A stretch of DNA of 64,000 bases from Aminipila terrae (GCF_010120715.1 NZ_CP047591.1:2170001-2234000), one strand, 5' to 3'; positions 7,925 to 17,283 are shown, numbered from the stretch's first letter. Notes: generated by a model from the sequence alone, not told the origin. Numbers and translations: made by a program.

Positions 7925-8848
7925 ATGAAGAAAAAAGCTATTATTAAAATATTGTCAGGAGTTCTTTGCTTAACTATGCTCATGTCAGCTACAGCTTTTG
8001 CAGAAACAGGAATACATAAGGATTTAGTGCCAACAGCCGATAATACGGTTTTACAGAATGTAAAACAGCAGGATGAACCATATCTCACAGAAGAAGGTAT
8101 TATTACAAGCACAGAAGAAAAGGAAGAATCCTATCGGGTTCAAATAGATAATGATAAGATGGGCATGGTTTTTTATATTAGTAAGGATGCCTTTATTATT
8201 GATCAGAAATCAGGGAAAAGGTTAACAGCTAAAGATTTAAAAAATCAGATGAAGATTACAGCCATACTCCCTGCAAATGCTCCAATGACCCTAAGCCTGC
8301 CACCCCAGACTTCACAAGCTGTAGGATTTATTGTAAGAAGTGATACAGGCTCCATGGATGTATCTTTATATAATGATACGTTGGTGAATAAGGACAATAC
8401 CTTAAAACTGAATCTGTCAGAATATACTCAGATTGTTGATGCCAAAGGAAATGACAAAATGTATACGGCCAAGGATATCAGGAACAAGGAGTGCGTAGTT
8501 CTCTATGCAGTATCTACAAAGAGTATTCCGGCCCAGACAGTTCCTGAGATGGTTATTATTTTGGACAAGGACAATAAACCAGAAACTTCTGAAGCAAAGT
8601 ATGTATCTCTTAGAAGTGAAGCAGAGGCCAAAGGTTATAAGGTAGAATGGACGTCACATAAAAAACCAGTTGTATTGACTAAAAATGATATGAAAATTGA
8701 ATTGACCATGGGAAGTGATGATTTTAAATTTACCCATCTGACAAAGGACTTAAAACCTTTGGATCAAATGGATAAAATGGATTTACCAGCAGTTCTTAAA
8801 GGAGAACAGACTGTGGTTTCCAACCATTTTATAGAAGCCTTAGAATAG
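7925..8848 (+). CDS. Secreted protein with copper-amine-oxidase-like N-domain (stalk domain)
   Basis: 307 residues; classical signal peptide ending near ATAFAE (cleavage around residue 26). The middle is beta-rich with no family I recognise. Residues about 225-280 (VSLRSEAEAKGYKVEWTSHK, VVLTKNDMKIELTMGS) fit the small domain named after the copper amine oxidase N-terminal (stalk) domain, common in wall-associated clostridial proteins. No catalytic domain is evident. Site AAGGAGAAATT just before the ATG. Monocistronic with its own terminator. Confidence 0.75.
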   Translation: MKKKAIIKILSGVLCLTMLMSATAFAETGIHKDLVPTADNTVLQNVKQQDEPYLTEEGIITSTEEKEESYRVQIDNDKMGMVFYISKDAFIIDQKSGKRLTAKDLKNQMKITAILPANAPMTLSLPPQTSQAVGFIVRSDTGSMDVSLYNDTLVNKDNTLKLNLSEYTQIVDAKGNDKMYTAKDIRNKECVVLYAVSTKSIPAQTVPEMVIILDKDNKPETSEAKYVSLRSEAEAKGYKVEWTSHKKPVVLTKNDMKIELTMGSDDFKFTHLTKDLKPLDQMDKMDLPAVLKGEQTVVSNHFIEALE

Positions 8849-8853
8849 ATGAT

Positions 8854-8885
8854 AAAAAACTGCTCTACCAGAGCAGTTTTTCTTA
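8854..8885 (+). terminator. Terminator after the secreted protein gene
   Basis: Stem AAAACTGCTCT (8856-8866) with AGAGCAGTTTT (8870-8880), 3-base loop, then TCTT. Confidence 0.85.
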
Positions 8886-8975
8886 TTTGGTAGACTGAAG
8901 GAAGAATTTCATGTATACTATATCCGATTAAATGTAAGAAAAAAGTACGGAACAGACCTATAAAAGGAGGCACAG

Positions 8976-10613
8976 ATGATGAATCGTGATTATAAGAAAT
9001 TACAAAATGGCAGTGATATAAGGGGCATAGCTCTGACAGGAGTAGATGGGGAGCTGCCTAATTTAGGAGAACAGGAAGCGGCCAATCTGGCAGCTGGGTT
9101 TTTATTGTGGTTATCCAGAAAAACGGAGAAAGAACCCAAGCAGCTAAAGATTGCAATTGGATCTGATCCAAGGCTTTCTGGCAGGGATTTGCTCCATGGA
9201 ATTCTCCATGGAATTCTGCCTTATGGGGTCACTATTTTAAATTGCGGGCTGGCTTCCACTCCGGCAATGTTTATGTCAACTGTTTTTCCAGAGTTTAATT
9301 GTGATGGAGCAATTATGATAACTGCCAGCCATCTCCCTTTTAACAGAAACGGATTTAAGTTTTTTGACAAAAAAGGAGGACTGGATAAAAAGGATATCCA
9401 GCAGATAATTGCCTGCGCTGAATCGGATGAACAATTAAAAGAATTAGGAGAAAGAGTAAATAAGGAGAGCACTAATCTGGTACAAGATGAAAAAGTGTAT
9501 TCTTCTATGAAGGCTGATTTAATGGGGGCTTACTGTGATTTCCTTAAAAATAAGATAAAGGATGGAGTGAAACACCAGAAGTGTTATGAAACACCATTGA
9601 AAGGGCTGAAGATTGTTGTGGATGCCGGCAATGGGGGCGGAGGATTCTATGCAACACAGGTACTGGAACCTTTGGGAGCAGATATTTCTGCCAGCCAGTT
9701 CCTTGACCCAGATGGAACTTTTCCCAATCATGCACCAAATCCTGAAGACAAGGATGCCATGAAGTCGGTTTCTATGCAGGTTATAGAAAGTGGGGCCGAT
9801 TTAGGGCTGATTTTTGACACAGATGTGGACAGGTCCTCCGCAGTTGACCACAGGGGACGTGAAATCAGCAGGAACGGCATAGTGGCTATGGCAGCAGCAT
9901 TAGTTGCAGAGGATTATCCTGGGACCACAGTGGTTACAGACAGCATTACCAGTGACCAGTTGACCGTTTTTCTTGAAAACAATCTGGGCCTCAAGCATAA
10001 GCGTTTTAAACGTGGCTATAAAAATGTAATAAATGAGGCAGTTAAACTAAATGCAGAAGGTACGGACTGTCAGCTGGCTATTGAAACTTCCGGCCATGCA
10101 GCATTAAAAGAAAATCATTTTCTGGATGATGGGGCCTATCTGGCTACTAAAATCGTTATTAAGGCGGCAAAACTGGCCCTTGAGGGTAAAACCTTGGACA
10201 GCTTGATTTCCACTCTGGAGGAGCCTGCTGAGGCCCTGGAGATAAGACTCCCTATTACCTGTGAGGACTTTGGAACTTATGGAGACAAAATTATTGAGGA
10301 TTTACAACTGTGGGCATCCATGAAGGATTGTGCAAGACGTAATGAGGAAGGAAATATTGTCCCTGTTGAAGAGGAGGGCTGTTGCTTATGCCACTGTGGA
10401 ATGAGTACTGCCCAGCCGAACTATGAAGGGGTACGAGTGAATTTTTCCAAAGAACATGGGGACGGATGGTGTCTTCTGCGAAAATCCCTTCATGACCCGA
10501 TTATGCCGTTAAATATAGAATCTAACAAAGCAGGAGGCTGCGGACAGATTATAGAGAAACTGAGGCCTTTCCTGGCAGCCTATAAGAATCTGGATATTAG
10601 TAAATTGATTTAA
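8976..10613 (+). CDS. Phosphoglucomutase/phosphomannomutase family protein
   Basis: Alpha-D-phosphohexomutase, 545 residues; interconverts hexose 1- and 6-phosphates for sugar-nucleotide and cell-wall precursors. Family motifs in order: NGSDIRG near the start, phosphoserine loop ITASHLPFNRNG (catalytic Ser), metal loop DTDVDRSSAV, sugar-binding loop IETSGHAALKE and, in the C-terminal domain, a phosphate-binding region. The metal loop reads D-T-D-V-D-R, close to DGDxDR. Ribosome site AAAGGAGG at 8963-8970; ATG at 8976 or 8979 are both possible. Which hexose is used cannot be told from sequence. Confidence 0.9.
   Translation: MMNRDYKKLQNGSDIRGIALTGVDGELPNLGEQEAANLAAGFLLWLSRKTEKEPKQLKIAIGSDPRLSGRDLLHGILHGILPYGVTILNCGLASTPAMFMSTVFPEFNCDGAIMITASHLPFNRNGFKFFDKKGGLDKKDIQQIIACAESDEQLKELGERVNKESTNLVQDEKVYSSMKADLMGAYCDFLKNKIKDGVKHQKCYETPLKGLKIVVDAGNGGGGFYATQVLEPLGADISASQFLDPDGTFPNHAPNPEDKDAMKSVSMQVIESGADLGLIFDTDVDRSSAVDHRGREISRNGIVAMAAALVAEDYPGTTVVTDSITSDQLTVFLENNLGLKHKRFKRGYKNVINEAVKLNAEGTDCQLAIETSGHAALKENHFLDDGAYLATKIVIKAAKLALEGKTLDSLISTLEEPAEALEIRLPITCEDFGTYGDKIIEDLQLWASMKDCARRNEEGNIVPVEEEGCCLCHCGMSTAQPNYEGVRVNFSKEHGDGWCLLRKSLHDPIMPLNIESNKAGGCGQIIEKLRPFLAAYKNLDISKLI
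9192..9215 (+). repeat. Perfect 12-bp tandem duplication inside the phosphohexomutase gene
   Basis: CTCCATGGAATT occurs twice in direct succession, encoding LHGILHGI. In frame, so the protein is intact; it lies in a helix of domain 1 before the CGLASTPA motif. Confidence 0.85.
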
Positions 10614-10628
10614 GAGGAAAAAATAAGG

Positions 10629-10669
10629 GAGTATCATTGTACTTTTGAAAAGCATAATGATACTCTTTT
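10629..10669. terminator. Bidirectional terminator between convergent genes
   Basis: Stem GAGTATCATT (10629-10638) with AATGATACTC (10656-10665), TTTT on the plus side and an A-rich stretch (T on the minus strand) on the other. Confidence 0.75.
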
Positions 10670-10684
10670 AAGATTCTAGGTTAT

Positions 10685-11581
10685 TTATTTTTTTTCATAT
10701 ATATAAATAGCAGCAATTACTATAGAAGATCCAAGTAACTGCACAGGGGTCAACGCGGTTCCTAAAACTATGTATGATAATAAAATAGTAAAGATGGGCT
10801 CACACAGGCTTACAAGAGAAGCCATACCAGCTTCCAGTATTTTTAAGCCTTTCATCAGGCAAAATAGCCCGATTACAGTGCACCATATGGCCAGTAAAGT
10901 TATATACAACCAATGAGTCCATTGATTCGGTATTGTAAACTCTCTCAGGCAGATGCTGTAAATCAGATATATGATACTACACGTAAAACAAACATAAGTC
11001 ATTATAACCGGTGTACTTATCTCTGCAGTAAATTTTTTGTTAAATGTGAAATAGCATGAACTTGCCAGTGCAGAAAGAATCACCAGAAGAACTCCACTGA
11101 TTTGGATTCCACCTCCTGGAGCATATAGAACAATGCCTATTCCTGTAACAGCAGCCAAGATACCAGATACTTTATATTTTGTGATTTTTTCCTTAAGAAA
11201 TATAGCTGATAAAATGGCTACAAAGACCGGATAAATGTAAAATATTACTTCACCAACTGCTGCCGATATATATTTAAAAGCAGAAAAGAACAAAATACAT
11301 TGCGCAGAATAAATGGTACCAGCTATGATTAAATAAGTAATATTTTTTCTTCCTTGAAGCAGCAGAGATTTCTGTCTTATCAGGCAGTAAATAAAAAATA
11401 AACAGGCTGCAATAAAAAAACGATAGAAGAGCAATATTCCTGGGGCTATATCAACTGAAAGCCCTAAAGTAGCCAATATGGGAATAATACTAAAACCCAA
11501 TGCAGAGGCCACCATGTATAAAACGCCCTTTTTAAAACAGGGGTCTGTCTTCTCATTATTAATGACGTCTTTATTTTCCAT
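10685..11581 (-). CDS. EamA-family (DMT) transporter
   Basis: 298 residues, about ten transmembrane helices in two EamA repeats (residues about 20-150 and 160-295), the layout of drug/metabolite exporters. Substrate unknown; the family includes amino-acid and metabolite exporters, and its position beside the branched-chain amino-acid importer is suggestive only. Minus-strand site AAGGAGGAAAG precedes the ATG. Convergent with the phosphohexomutase. Confidence 0.88.
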   Translation of the reverse strand: MENKDVINNEKTDPCFKKGVLYMVASALGFSIIPILATLGLSVDIAPGILLFYRFFIAACLFFIYCLIRQKSLLLQGRKNITYLIIAGTIYSAQCILFFSAFKYISAAVGEVIFYIYPVFVAILSAIFLKEKITKYKVSGILAAVTGIGIVLYAPGGGIQISGVLLVILSALASSCYFTFNKKFTAEISTPVIMTYVCFTCSIIYLIYSICLREFTIPNQWTHWLYITLLAIWCTVIGLFCLMKGLKILEAGMASLVSLCEPIFTILLSYIVLGTALTPVQLLGSSIVIAAIYIYEKK

Positions 11582-11650
11582 TCAGACTTTCCTCCTTAGG
11601 ATAAGATAAAAACTCTGTATCTAATTATAAAATATTTTATTAATTTAATC

Positions 11651-11693
11651 AAAAAAATATCTCCACCCAGATATAAAATCTGATTGGAGATAT
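11651..11693 (-). terminator. Terminator of the livJHMGF operon
   Basis: Stem ATATCTCCA (11657-11665) with TGGAGATAT (11685-11693), an inner CAGAT/ATCTG pair, and a run of A on the plus strand that reads as T on the minus strand. Confidence 0.75.
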
Positions 11694-11697
11694 ATAA

Positions 11698-12402
11698 TTA
11701 TTCACCAAGATACGCTTTTTTAACAGAATCACTGGCCAGAAGTTCTTTTCCTGTACCAGAGAGGGTAATGTTGCCTGTTTCCATAACATATGCATAGTCC
11801 GCTATTTCAAGAGCAGCCTTAGCATTTTGTTCGATGAGCAGGATATTTACACCAGCATCATTAATTTGTCTGATGATGGAAAAAATATCTTTAACAACCA
11901 ATGGGGCCAGGCCCAGAGAAGGCTCATCAAGCATAAGAAGCTTAGGTTTGCTCATAATAGAACGGCCTACTGCAAGCATCTGCTGTTCACCGCCGGACAG
12001 GGTTCCTGCCAGCTGCCATTCTCTTTCCAGAAGCCTTGGAAACAGTTCATAAACCCATTTCCTGTCTTTCTTTATTTCTTCTTTGTCTTTCCTCAGATAA
12101 GCACCAAGCGTTAAATTCTCTGCTATGGTAAGATCCGGAAAAACTCTTCGGCCTTCCGGACATAAAACGATTCCATCTCCCACGATGTCTTTGGTCTGCG
12201 AAGCAGTGATATCTTTTTCATTAAATGAAATCGTACCTTCTGATTTAGGTACAAGACCCATAATGGATTTGAGAGTTGTGCTTTTTCCTGCACCATTAGC
12301 ACCTATCAGAGAAATTATCTTTTTATCAGGGACCTCCAGGCTTATTCCCCGGAGGGCATGGATGCCACCATAAAATACATTCAAGTTTTCTATTTTTAAC
12401 AT
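11698..12402 (-). CDS. livF: Branched-chain amino-acid ABC transporter ATP-binding protein LivF
   Basis: Second ATPase of the LIV importer, 234 residues. Walker A GANGAGKST, signature TLSGGEQQMLAVGRSI, Walker B LLMLDEPSLGLAP and switch His-loop region LLIEQNAK, which is the usual Q-N variant in LivF. The ATG overlaps the livG stop codon in TAATG. Last gene of the operon, followed by a terminator. Confidence 0.96.
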   Translation of the reverse strand: MLKIENLNVFYGGIHALRGISLEVPDKKIISLIGANGAGKSTTLKSIMGLVPKSEGTISFNEKDITASQTKDIVGDGIVLCPEGRRVFPDLTIAENLTLGAYLRKDKEEIKKDRKWVYELFPRLLEREWQLAGTLSGGEQQMLAVGRSIMSKPKLLMLDEPSLGLAPLVVKDIFSIIRQINDAGVNILLIEQNAKAALEIADYAYVMETGNITLSGTGKELLASDSVKKAYLGE

Positions 12403-13241
12403 TACTCGTCTACCCCCAAATAAGCCTCAATAACCTTAGGGTTATTCTGAATTTCTGATGGAATACCTTCTGCAATTAAAGTACCATAGTCTAAAACATA
12501 AATTCTGTCACAAATGCCCATAACAAACTGCATATGATGTTCTATGGTAAGAATTGACAGGTCAAAATCAGTACGAATCTGGGATACAAAGTTCATTAGA
12601 TCATCAGATTCCTGTGGATTCATACCAGCAGCAGGTTCATCAAGAAGCAGAAGTTTAGGCTTTGTAGCAAGGGCCCTTGCTATTTCTAAGTGCCTCTGTT
12701 TTCCGTATGGAAGAGAGCTTGCTATATCATCTTTGTGCTTTTCAAGATCTAAAATCTTAAGAAGCTCCATGGTTTCTTCACGCATTTGCTGCTCTTCTTT
12801 ACGGTTTAGCATAAAAGTTGCAGTAAAAACATTGGATTTAATATTTAAATGCTTTGCAATAAGAACGTTCTCGAAAACAGTAAGGTCTTTAAAAAGTCTG
12901 ATGTTCTGAAATGTTCTTGCAATACCCTTCCTTGTTATTTTGTCTGGTGTTGGCACAAGAGATTTTGTATATTTACCGGCATTTTGACCGGAATAAAGGG
13001 CTTTCATTTTACCATGAGGATAATTAGAAGCAATAATTTCTTCATCAAAACTGATTTCTCCGTTAGTAGGAGAATAAACTCCAGTTATAACATTGAAAGC
13101 AGTGGTTTTGCCAGCTCCATTGGGGCCAATTAAACCAATAATCTCACCTTTATTTACTTCAAGATTTAAATTGTTCAGGGCTACAACCCCACCAAACTGC
13201 ATAGTTGCATCAGATACGCGAAGCAGGTTCTGTTTACTCAT
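12402..13241 (-). CDS. livG: Branched-chain amino-acid ABC transporter ATP-binding protein LivG
   Basis: First ATPase of the LIV importer, 279 residues: Walker A GPNGAGKTT, the LivG-type insertion ending GIARTFQNIRLF, signature SLPYGKQRHLEIARAL, Walker B LLLLDEPAAGMNP and IEHHM. A GTG three codons upstream is in frame, but it overlaps the AAAGGAGG site (13251-13258); the ATG at 13241 has correct spacing and overlaps the end of livM by eight bases, so I take that start. Confidence 0.95.
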   Translation of the reverse strand: MSKQNLLRVSDATMQFGGVVALNNLNLEVNKGEIIGLIGPNGAGKTTAFNVITGVYSPTNGEISFDEEIIASNYPHGKMKALYSGQNAGKYTKSLVPTPDKITRKGIARTFQNIRLFKDLTVFENVLIAKHLNIKSNVFTATFMLNRKEEQQMREETMELLKILDLEKHKDDIASSLPYGKQRHLEIARALATKPKLLLLDEPAAGMNPQESDDLMNFVSQIRTDFDLSILTIEHHMQFVMGICDRIYVLDYGTLIAEGIPSEIQNNPKVIEAYLGVDE

Positions 13242-14310
13242 TAACAGCACCTCCTTTGCGGGATTTTCTGGTAAAGAAACGATATATTCCGTCCCATGTT
13301 ATTTCTTTTTGTCCCATGATACCTTTTCTCCAGAAAAGAACCACAACCATTAGTATGATAGAGAACACTACCATTCGGAAACCTGTTCGGAGGAAAGGAA
13401 CATGGATTCCGGCGATAACCATAGTCTGATCAAGGAAACGCAGCCACCATTCTTTTGCAGCAGTAACAAGGAAAGCTGAGATGATGCTTCCACTGATGCT
13501 TCCAATTCCGCCTATTACAACAATAAGAAGAATGTTGTAAGTAAGCATAATAGGGAAGGTCGTTGAAGTAATTGCTCCAAGATACATGGCCAGAAGGGCA
13601 CCAGCTATCCCTGCAAAGAAAGAACTGATGATAAATGACATCTGTTTATGTTTTGCAAGGTTAATACCCATAGCTTCTGCTGCGATTTCATCTTCACGGA
13701 TAGCCTTAAAAGCACGGCCGTAGGAGCTTTTAATCAGTAAGCCTATAATTACTATACAGATAAATACAATAATAAAAGGTGTGTAGTATGAACTGTAAGC
13801 AGGGATTAGTTTTAGCCCAAGAGAACCATTTGTTATTTTATTAAACGGGGAACTTGCTACTAAAATACGGACAATCTCTGAAAAACCTAAAGTTGCTATG
13901 GCAAAATAGTCACTCTTCAGTCTGAGTACAGGTGCACCGATTATAGCTGCTAAAAATGCAGCCATAACCCCTGCCAGAATTAATCCGGCCCAGGAAGGCA
14001 GTTCAACATTTGCCAGTACGTCTGAAACACCATATAGATAATATACGATAGGTTTGCTGCCCACAGGAATGGTTAAAACGGCAAAGGTATAAGCACCAAT
14101 GGCCATAAAACCTGCCTGACCCAATGAAAATAAACCGGTAAACCCGTTAAGGAGATTCATGGATACTGCAGCAAGAGCGTAAATAGCACCTAATTGCAAT
14201 ACTGTGCGGAGCATGGAAGACTGTGTAGTGAATTCGTCAACTGAAAATATAATTCCCGCCAATACAATCAATGCAATTATGGTACAAATAGTTTTTGATT
14301 TTTTTGTCAT
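13234..14310 (-). CDS. livM: Branched-chain amino-acid ABC transporter permease LivM
   Basis: Membrane permease of the LIV importer, 358 residues, about nine to ten hydrophobic segments. Diagnostic stretch NLLNGFTGLFSLGQAGFMAI and the later GGIGSISGSIISAF loop identify LivM. It begins two bases after livH ends and its end overlaps livG. Confidence 0.95.
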   Translation of the reverse strand: MTKKSKTICTIIALIVLAGIIFSVDEFTTQSSMLRTVLQLGAIYALAAVSMNLLNGFTGLFSLGQAGFMAIGAYTFAVLTIPVGSKPIVYYLYGVSDVLANVELPSWAGLILAGVMAAFLAAIIGAPVLRLKSDYFAIATLGFSEIVRILVASSPFNKITNGSLGLKLIPAYSSYYTPFIIVFICIVIIGLLIKSSYGRAFKAIREDEIAAEAMGINLAKHKQMSFIISSFFAGIAGALLAMYLGAITSTTFPIMLTYNILLIVVIGGIGSISGSIISAFLVTAAKEWWLRFLDQTMVIAGIHVPFLRTGFRMVVFSIILMVVVLFWRKGIMGQKEITWDGIYRFFTRKSRKGGAVNE

Positions 14311-14312
14311 AA

Positions 14313-15200
14313 TTACACCTTCTCCGCTAAATTCTCACCGAACAGACCCGTTGGCCTGAACATTAAAACTACAATCAATAATACAAATGTAAATACATCA
14401 CTGAATTCTGAGTATCCTGCTGCTTTTATCAGAGTCTCTGAAAAACCTATGATAAAACCACCCACAACGGCACCCGGAATACTACCAATTCCCCCGAATA
14501 CTGCTGCAATAAAGCATTTTAATCCTGGGAGAGAGCCTGCTAATGGAAATACAGAAGGTCTTGGCGTAAAATAAAGCATAGAACCTAAAGCAGCCAGGAA
14601 ACAGCCGATTATAAATGTAAAGCTTATAACGCTGTTGATTTTAATACCCATTAGTTGTGCCGCTTCAAAGTCTTTAGATACAGCTCTCATGGCCATACCC
14701 ATCTTTGTATATTTTATTAAAAGCATAAGCAGTACTACAAATACAATGGTGATAATCGGTGTGACGAAGGTTACCAGGGAAGTTGAAACATTACCAATAT
14801 CGATAGTTTTATTTAAAATTGGAATGGATGGATATTGCTTCGGTAGTGCCGAAAATAAGTAAGTTGCCATATTTTGTAATAAGTAAGAAACACCAATTGC
14901 GGAAATCATAATGGACATCCTTGGTGCAGTTCGCAGTGGTTTATATGCCAGTTTCTCGATGACAACACCGAGAAGAACGGTACTGACTATCATAATGACC
15001 ATGGATAAATACCATGGAATGCTGTGATCTACCATTGCAAATATCATGAAGTATGCTGCCATCATAAAAATATCTCCATGAGCGAAATTTATGAGTCTGA
15101 GGATACCATACACCATAGTATAACCAATGGCAATCAGCGCATATATACTACCTATGGACATGCCCGCTAAGCAATATGAAAAAAAAGCTGTTGCTGTCAT
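14313..15200 (-). CDS. livH: Branched-chain amino-acid ABC transporter permease LivH
   Basis: Membrane permease, 295 residues. LivH signatures: YGILRLINFAHGDIFMMAAY near residue 35 and the EAA-like loop AVFGGIGSIPGAVVGGFIIG near residue 235. AGGAGG site before the ATG. Separated from livJ by 124 bases containing a hairpin that probably lowers read-through. Confidence 0.96.
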   Translation of the reverse strand: MTATAFFSYCLAGMSIGSIYALIAIGYTMVYGILRLINFAHGDIFMMAAYFMIFAMVDHSIPWYLSMVIMIVSTVLLGVVIEKLAYKPLRTAPRMSIMISAIGVSYLLQNMATYLFSALPKQYPSIPILNKTIDIGNVSTSLVTFVTPIITIVFVVLLMLLIKYTKMGMAMRAVSKDFEAAQLMGIKINSVISFTFIIGCFLAALGSMLYFTPRPSVFPLAGSLPGLKCFIAAVFGGIGSIPGAVVGGFIIGFSETLIKAAGYSEFSDVFTFVLLIVVLMFRPTGLFGENLAEKV

Positions 15201-15218
15201 TGTTTTTAAAGCCTCCTA

Positions 15219-15262
15219 ATAAAGAAATAAAGCGGGGGGAGGACAATCTGCCTCCCTGCCGC
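15219..15262 (-). terminator. Intra-operon attenuator/terminator between livJ and livH
   Basis: On the minus strand a GC-rich hairpin GCGGCAGGGAGG (15262-15251) with CCTCCCCCCGC (15242-15232) is followed by a T-rich run TTTATTTCTTTAT. It lies directly after livJ, where partial termination would make the binding protein more abundant than the membrane subunits. Confidence 0.7.
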
Positions 15263-15324
15263 ATATTTTAGTGTGATTAATAATTCTATTAATGATATAA
15301 CGACTGGACATTGTTAAGGTATTA

Positions 15325-16563
15325 CTACTTTTTAACAGTCTGGGTCTTGATGAACTTAAATTCCTTGGATGTCAGGGAATCCTGATCTACTGTCTTGATA
15401 TAAGCAGTGTCTTTAATAGCATCACCATTCTTATCAAAAGATATGTGACCAGTTACGCCATCGAAGCTTACACCTTTCAGAGCATCACGAATAGCAATGG
15501 AAGTGATGTCTCCCTCTTTACCATCAAGGCTCTTAAGAGCTTCATAAATAGCTGTATATGAATCATAACCTAAAGCTGATACTGCTGCAACAGTGTCTGT
15601 GTTTGCATTAAATGTAATGTTTTTAGGATCAGAATTTAAGTATCCTTTAAAACCTGTAACAAACTTAGCTGCAACAGGGTTGCTTGAATCGTTTTCATCG
15701 AAGAAAGTTGAGAAGGCAACACCAACAGCATCCTTAGAGATAATTGCTGCATTTTCCCAAGTGTCTCCAGCTAAAACCTGAGCTTTAATTCCATTTGCAG
15801 CAATCTGTGGTAAAATTAAAGTTGCAGTATTAATAGATGATGGAATAAAGATGCAATCAGGGTTAGATGATTTAATCTTTGTAAGGATAGCGTTAAAATC
15901 TGATTCATTTGTCTGATAAGTTTCATCAGCAACAATGGTTCCGCCTAACTCTTCAAATGATTTTTTGAAGTAGCCAGCAAGACCTGTTGAGTAGTCATCC
16001 CCATTCTGGCTTATAACTGCAGCAGTCTTGTAACCTGCATCTTTTGCATATGAAGCCATAACAGTTCCCTGGAATGGATCCAGGAAGCAAGCTCTGAAAT
16101 AAAAATCATTGCCTAATGTAACCTGCGGATTTGTGCAGGAGCATCCAACAGCTGGAACTCCAGCGCTGGCAAATGTTGAACCAGCAGCGATAGACACGCC
16201 TGAGCCATAGGAACCGATTACTGCTGCTACGCCTTTGCTGATAAGGGACTGAGCAGCTGTTACTGCAGCAGACTTATCGGACTGGTTATCTACTTCTTCT
16301 AATTGGATTTTGTAAGTAGTACCATTAATGTCTACAGTAGGCATTAACTGGTTTGCGTAACGGGCACCAAGTACTTCCTGCATGCCGCCGCCACCGTTCT
16401 CACCAGTGGTTGGTTCAAATACTCCGATTTTAATAACGTCTCCTGTTACTTTCATTCCAGTAGGGGTCTGCGCCTTGCCGTCTTCTTTAGCCTTGTCGCC
16501 GCAACCAACAAAAACTGCTGATACTACTAAAGTTAGCACCAACAATATTGATAATTTCCTCAT
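15325..16563 (-). CDS. livJ: Branched-chain amino-acid-binding lipoprotein LivJ/LivK-type
   Basis: Extracellular substrate-binding protein of the LIV importer, 412 residues. Lipoprotein signal with lipobox VFVGC (Cys20). Periplasmic-binding type I features: IKIGVFEPTTGENGGGGMQEV, AVIGSYGSGVSIAAGSTFAS, VPAVGCSCTNPQVT. First gene of livJHMGF; GAGGAGGAAATTATC before the ATG. Confidence 0.93.
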   Translation of the reverse strand: MRKLSILLVLTLVVSAVFVGCGDKAKEDGKAQTPTGMKVTGDVIKIGVFEPTTGENGGGGMQEVLGARYANQLMPTVDINGTTYKIQLEEVDNQSDKSAAVTAAQSLISKGVAAVIGSYGSGVSIAAGSTFASAGVPAVGCSCTNPQVTLGNDFYFRACFLDPFQGTVMASYAKDAGYKTAAVISQNGDDYSTGLAGYFKKSFEELGGTIVADETYQTNESDFNAILTKIKSSNPDCIFIPSSINTATLILPQIAANGIKAQVLAGDTWENAAIISKDAVGVAFSTFFDENDSSNPVAAKFVTGFKGYLNSDPKNITFNANTDTVAAVSALGYDSYTAIYEALKSLDGKEGDITSIAIRDALKGVSFDGVTGHISFDKNGDAIKDTAYIKTVDQDSLTSKEFKFIKTQTVKK

Positions 16564-16584
16564 GATAATTTCCTCCTCAATATT

Positions 16585-16620
16585 CTATTCAGTTATATTC
16601 CATTTTACATTTTTTTTTAT
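16585..16620 (-). promoter_or_regulatory. Candidate livJ promoter
   Basis: On the minus strand TTTACT, 16 bp, TAAAAT just upstream of livJ (roughly 16603-16630 region). AT-rich surroundings make the call weak. Confidence 0.3.
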
Positions 16621-16672
16621 AAAAGTAAAGGGTTTTTGGATAAAATAACAAGTATACAATGTACTATTTGTT

Positions 16673-16711
16673 GGCTAAAATAAAATTCAGACAATTCGTT
16701 TTATTTTAGCC
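16673..16711. promoter_or_regulatory. 13-bp perfect inverted repeat upstream of livJ
   Basis: GGCTAAAATAAAA (16673-16685) and its exact complement (16699-16711) around a 13-base loop. No T tail on either side, so a plain terminator is unlikely; it could be a regulator site or an RNA structure upstream of livJ. Confidence 0.5.
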
Positions 16712-16789
16712 TTGTAAAGGCCTAAAAAGCCCCTAGACCTTAATTTAAACGTGTCTTGACATTGCTAAAGCTATAAAACAAAGTAGTTC

Positions 16790-17242
16790 TTAAGGCAGCA
16801 AATAGGGGCGTTTGTGGTACAAAAAATTGGAAACAGATAATAAAAAAAGGCAGAGCAGGAACCACAGAAATGTAAATAAAGGACATATCTGCCCCAAGAA
16901 ATCAAGGGGCTGGTCCGAGTAGTCCCATACATTAAAATGAAATAACAAATTAACTATTATACCTACCGCAAGTTCATAAATTGTAATTACAATAGCACCT
17001 ACCATAGCTTTTATGACAATAGAAACATTTATAAACTGCAGATTTAAATAGTAAAGCGTAAGAAGGCAGGCTCCGCCGGTTAAAAGCATGGACCAGTGAG
17101 TATATCCCCTGAACAGAATTTCTATAATGCCGTAACCCACAAAGCCAGTTGCAAATACAATAATTGCCTTTAATGCTTCCCCAGCAGAGAATGCACTCCC
17201 TATATGATTATTCAGTTTTTCCTTTATAAATTTACCTTCCAT
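16790..17242 (-). CDS. Putative ABC-transporter type IV (CmpB-like) membrane protein
   Basis: 150 residues with four predicted membrane helices (about 22-42, 50-70, 78-98, 116-138). The pattern GYGIIEILFRGYTHWSMLLTG, LYELAVGIIVN and a WDYS motif fits the CmpB/DUF1113 family (PF06541), membrane proteins of unknown role. No recognisable ATPase partner nearby. Ribosome site is weak, so the exact start is uncertain. Confidence 0.7.
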   Translation of the reverse strand: MEGKFIKEKLNNHIGSAFSAGEALKAIIVFATGFVGYGIIEILFRGYTHWSMLLTGGACLLTLYYLNLQFINVSIVIKAMVGAIVITIYELAVGIIVNLLFHFNVWDYSDQPLDFLGQICPLFTFLWFLLCLFLLSVSNFLYHKRPYLLP

Positions 17243-17283
17243 GGTTTATATTGTCTGCAGGAAAACGGTCTTTAACCGTGGTT

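Noticed and set aside
11827..13429. Plus-strand frames opposite livF, livG and livM
   Set aside because: Mirror images of well-conserved ABC genes; no ribosome sites.
16756..16761. TTGACA as a plus-strand promoter
   Set aside because: No suitable -10 box follows and there is no plus-strand gene for over 1 kb.
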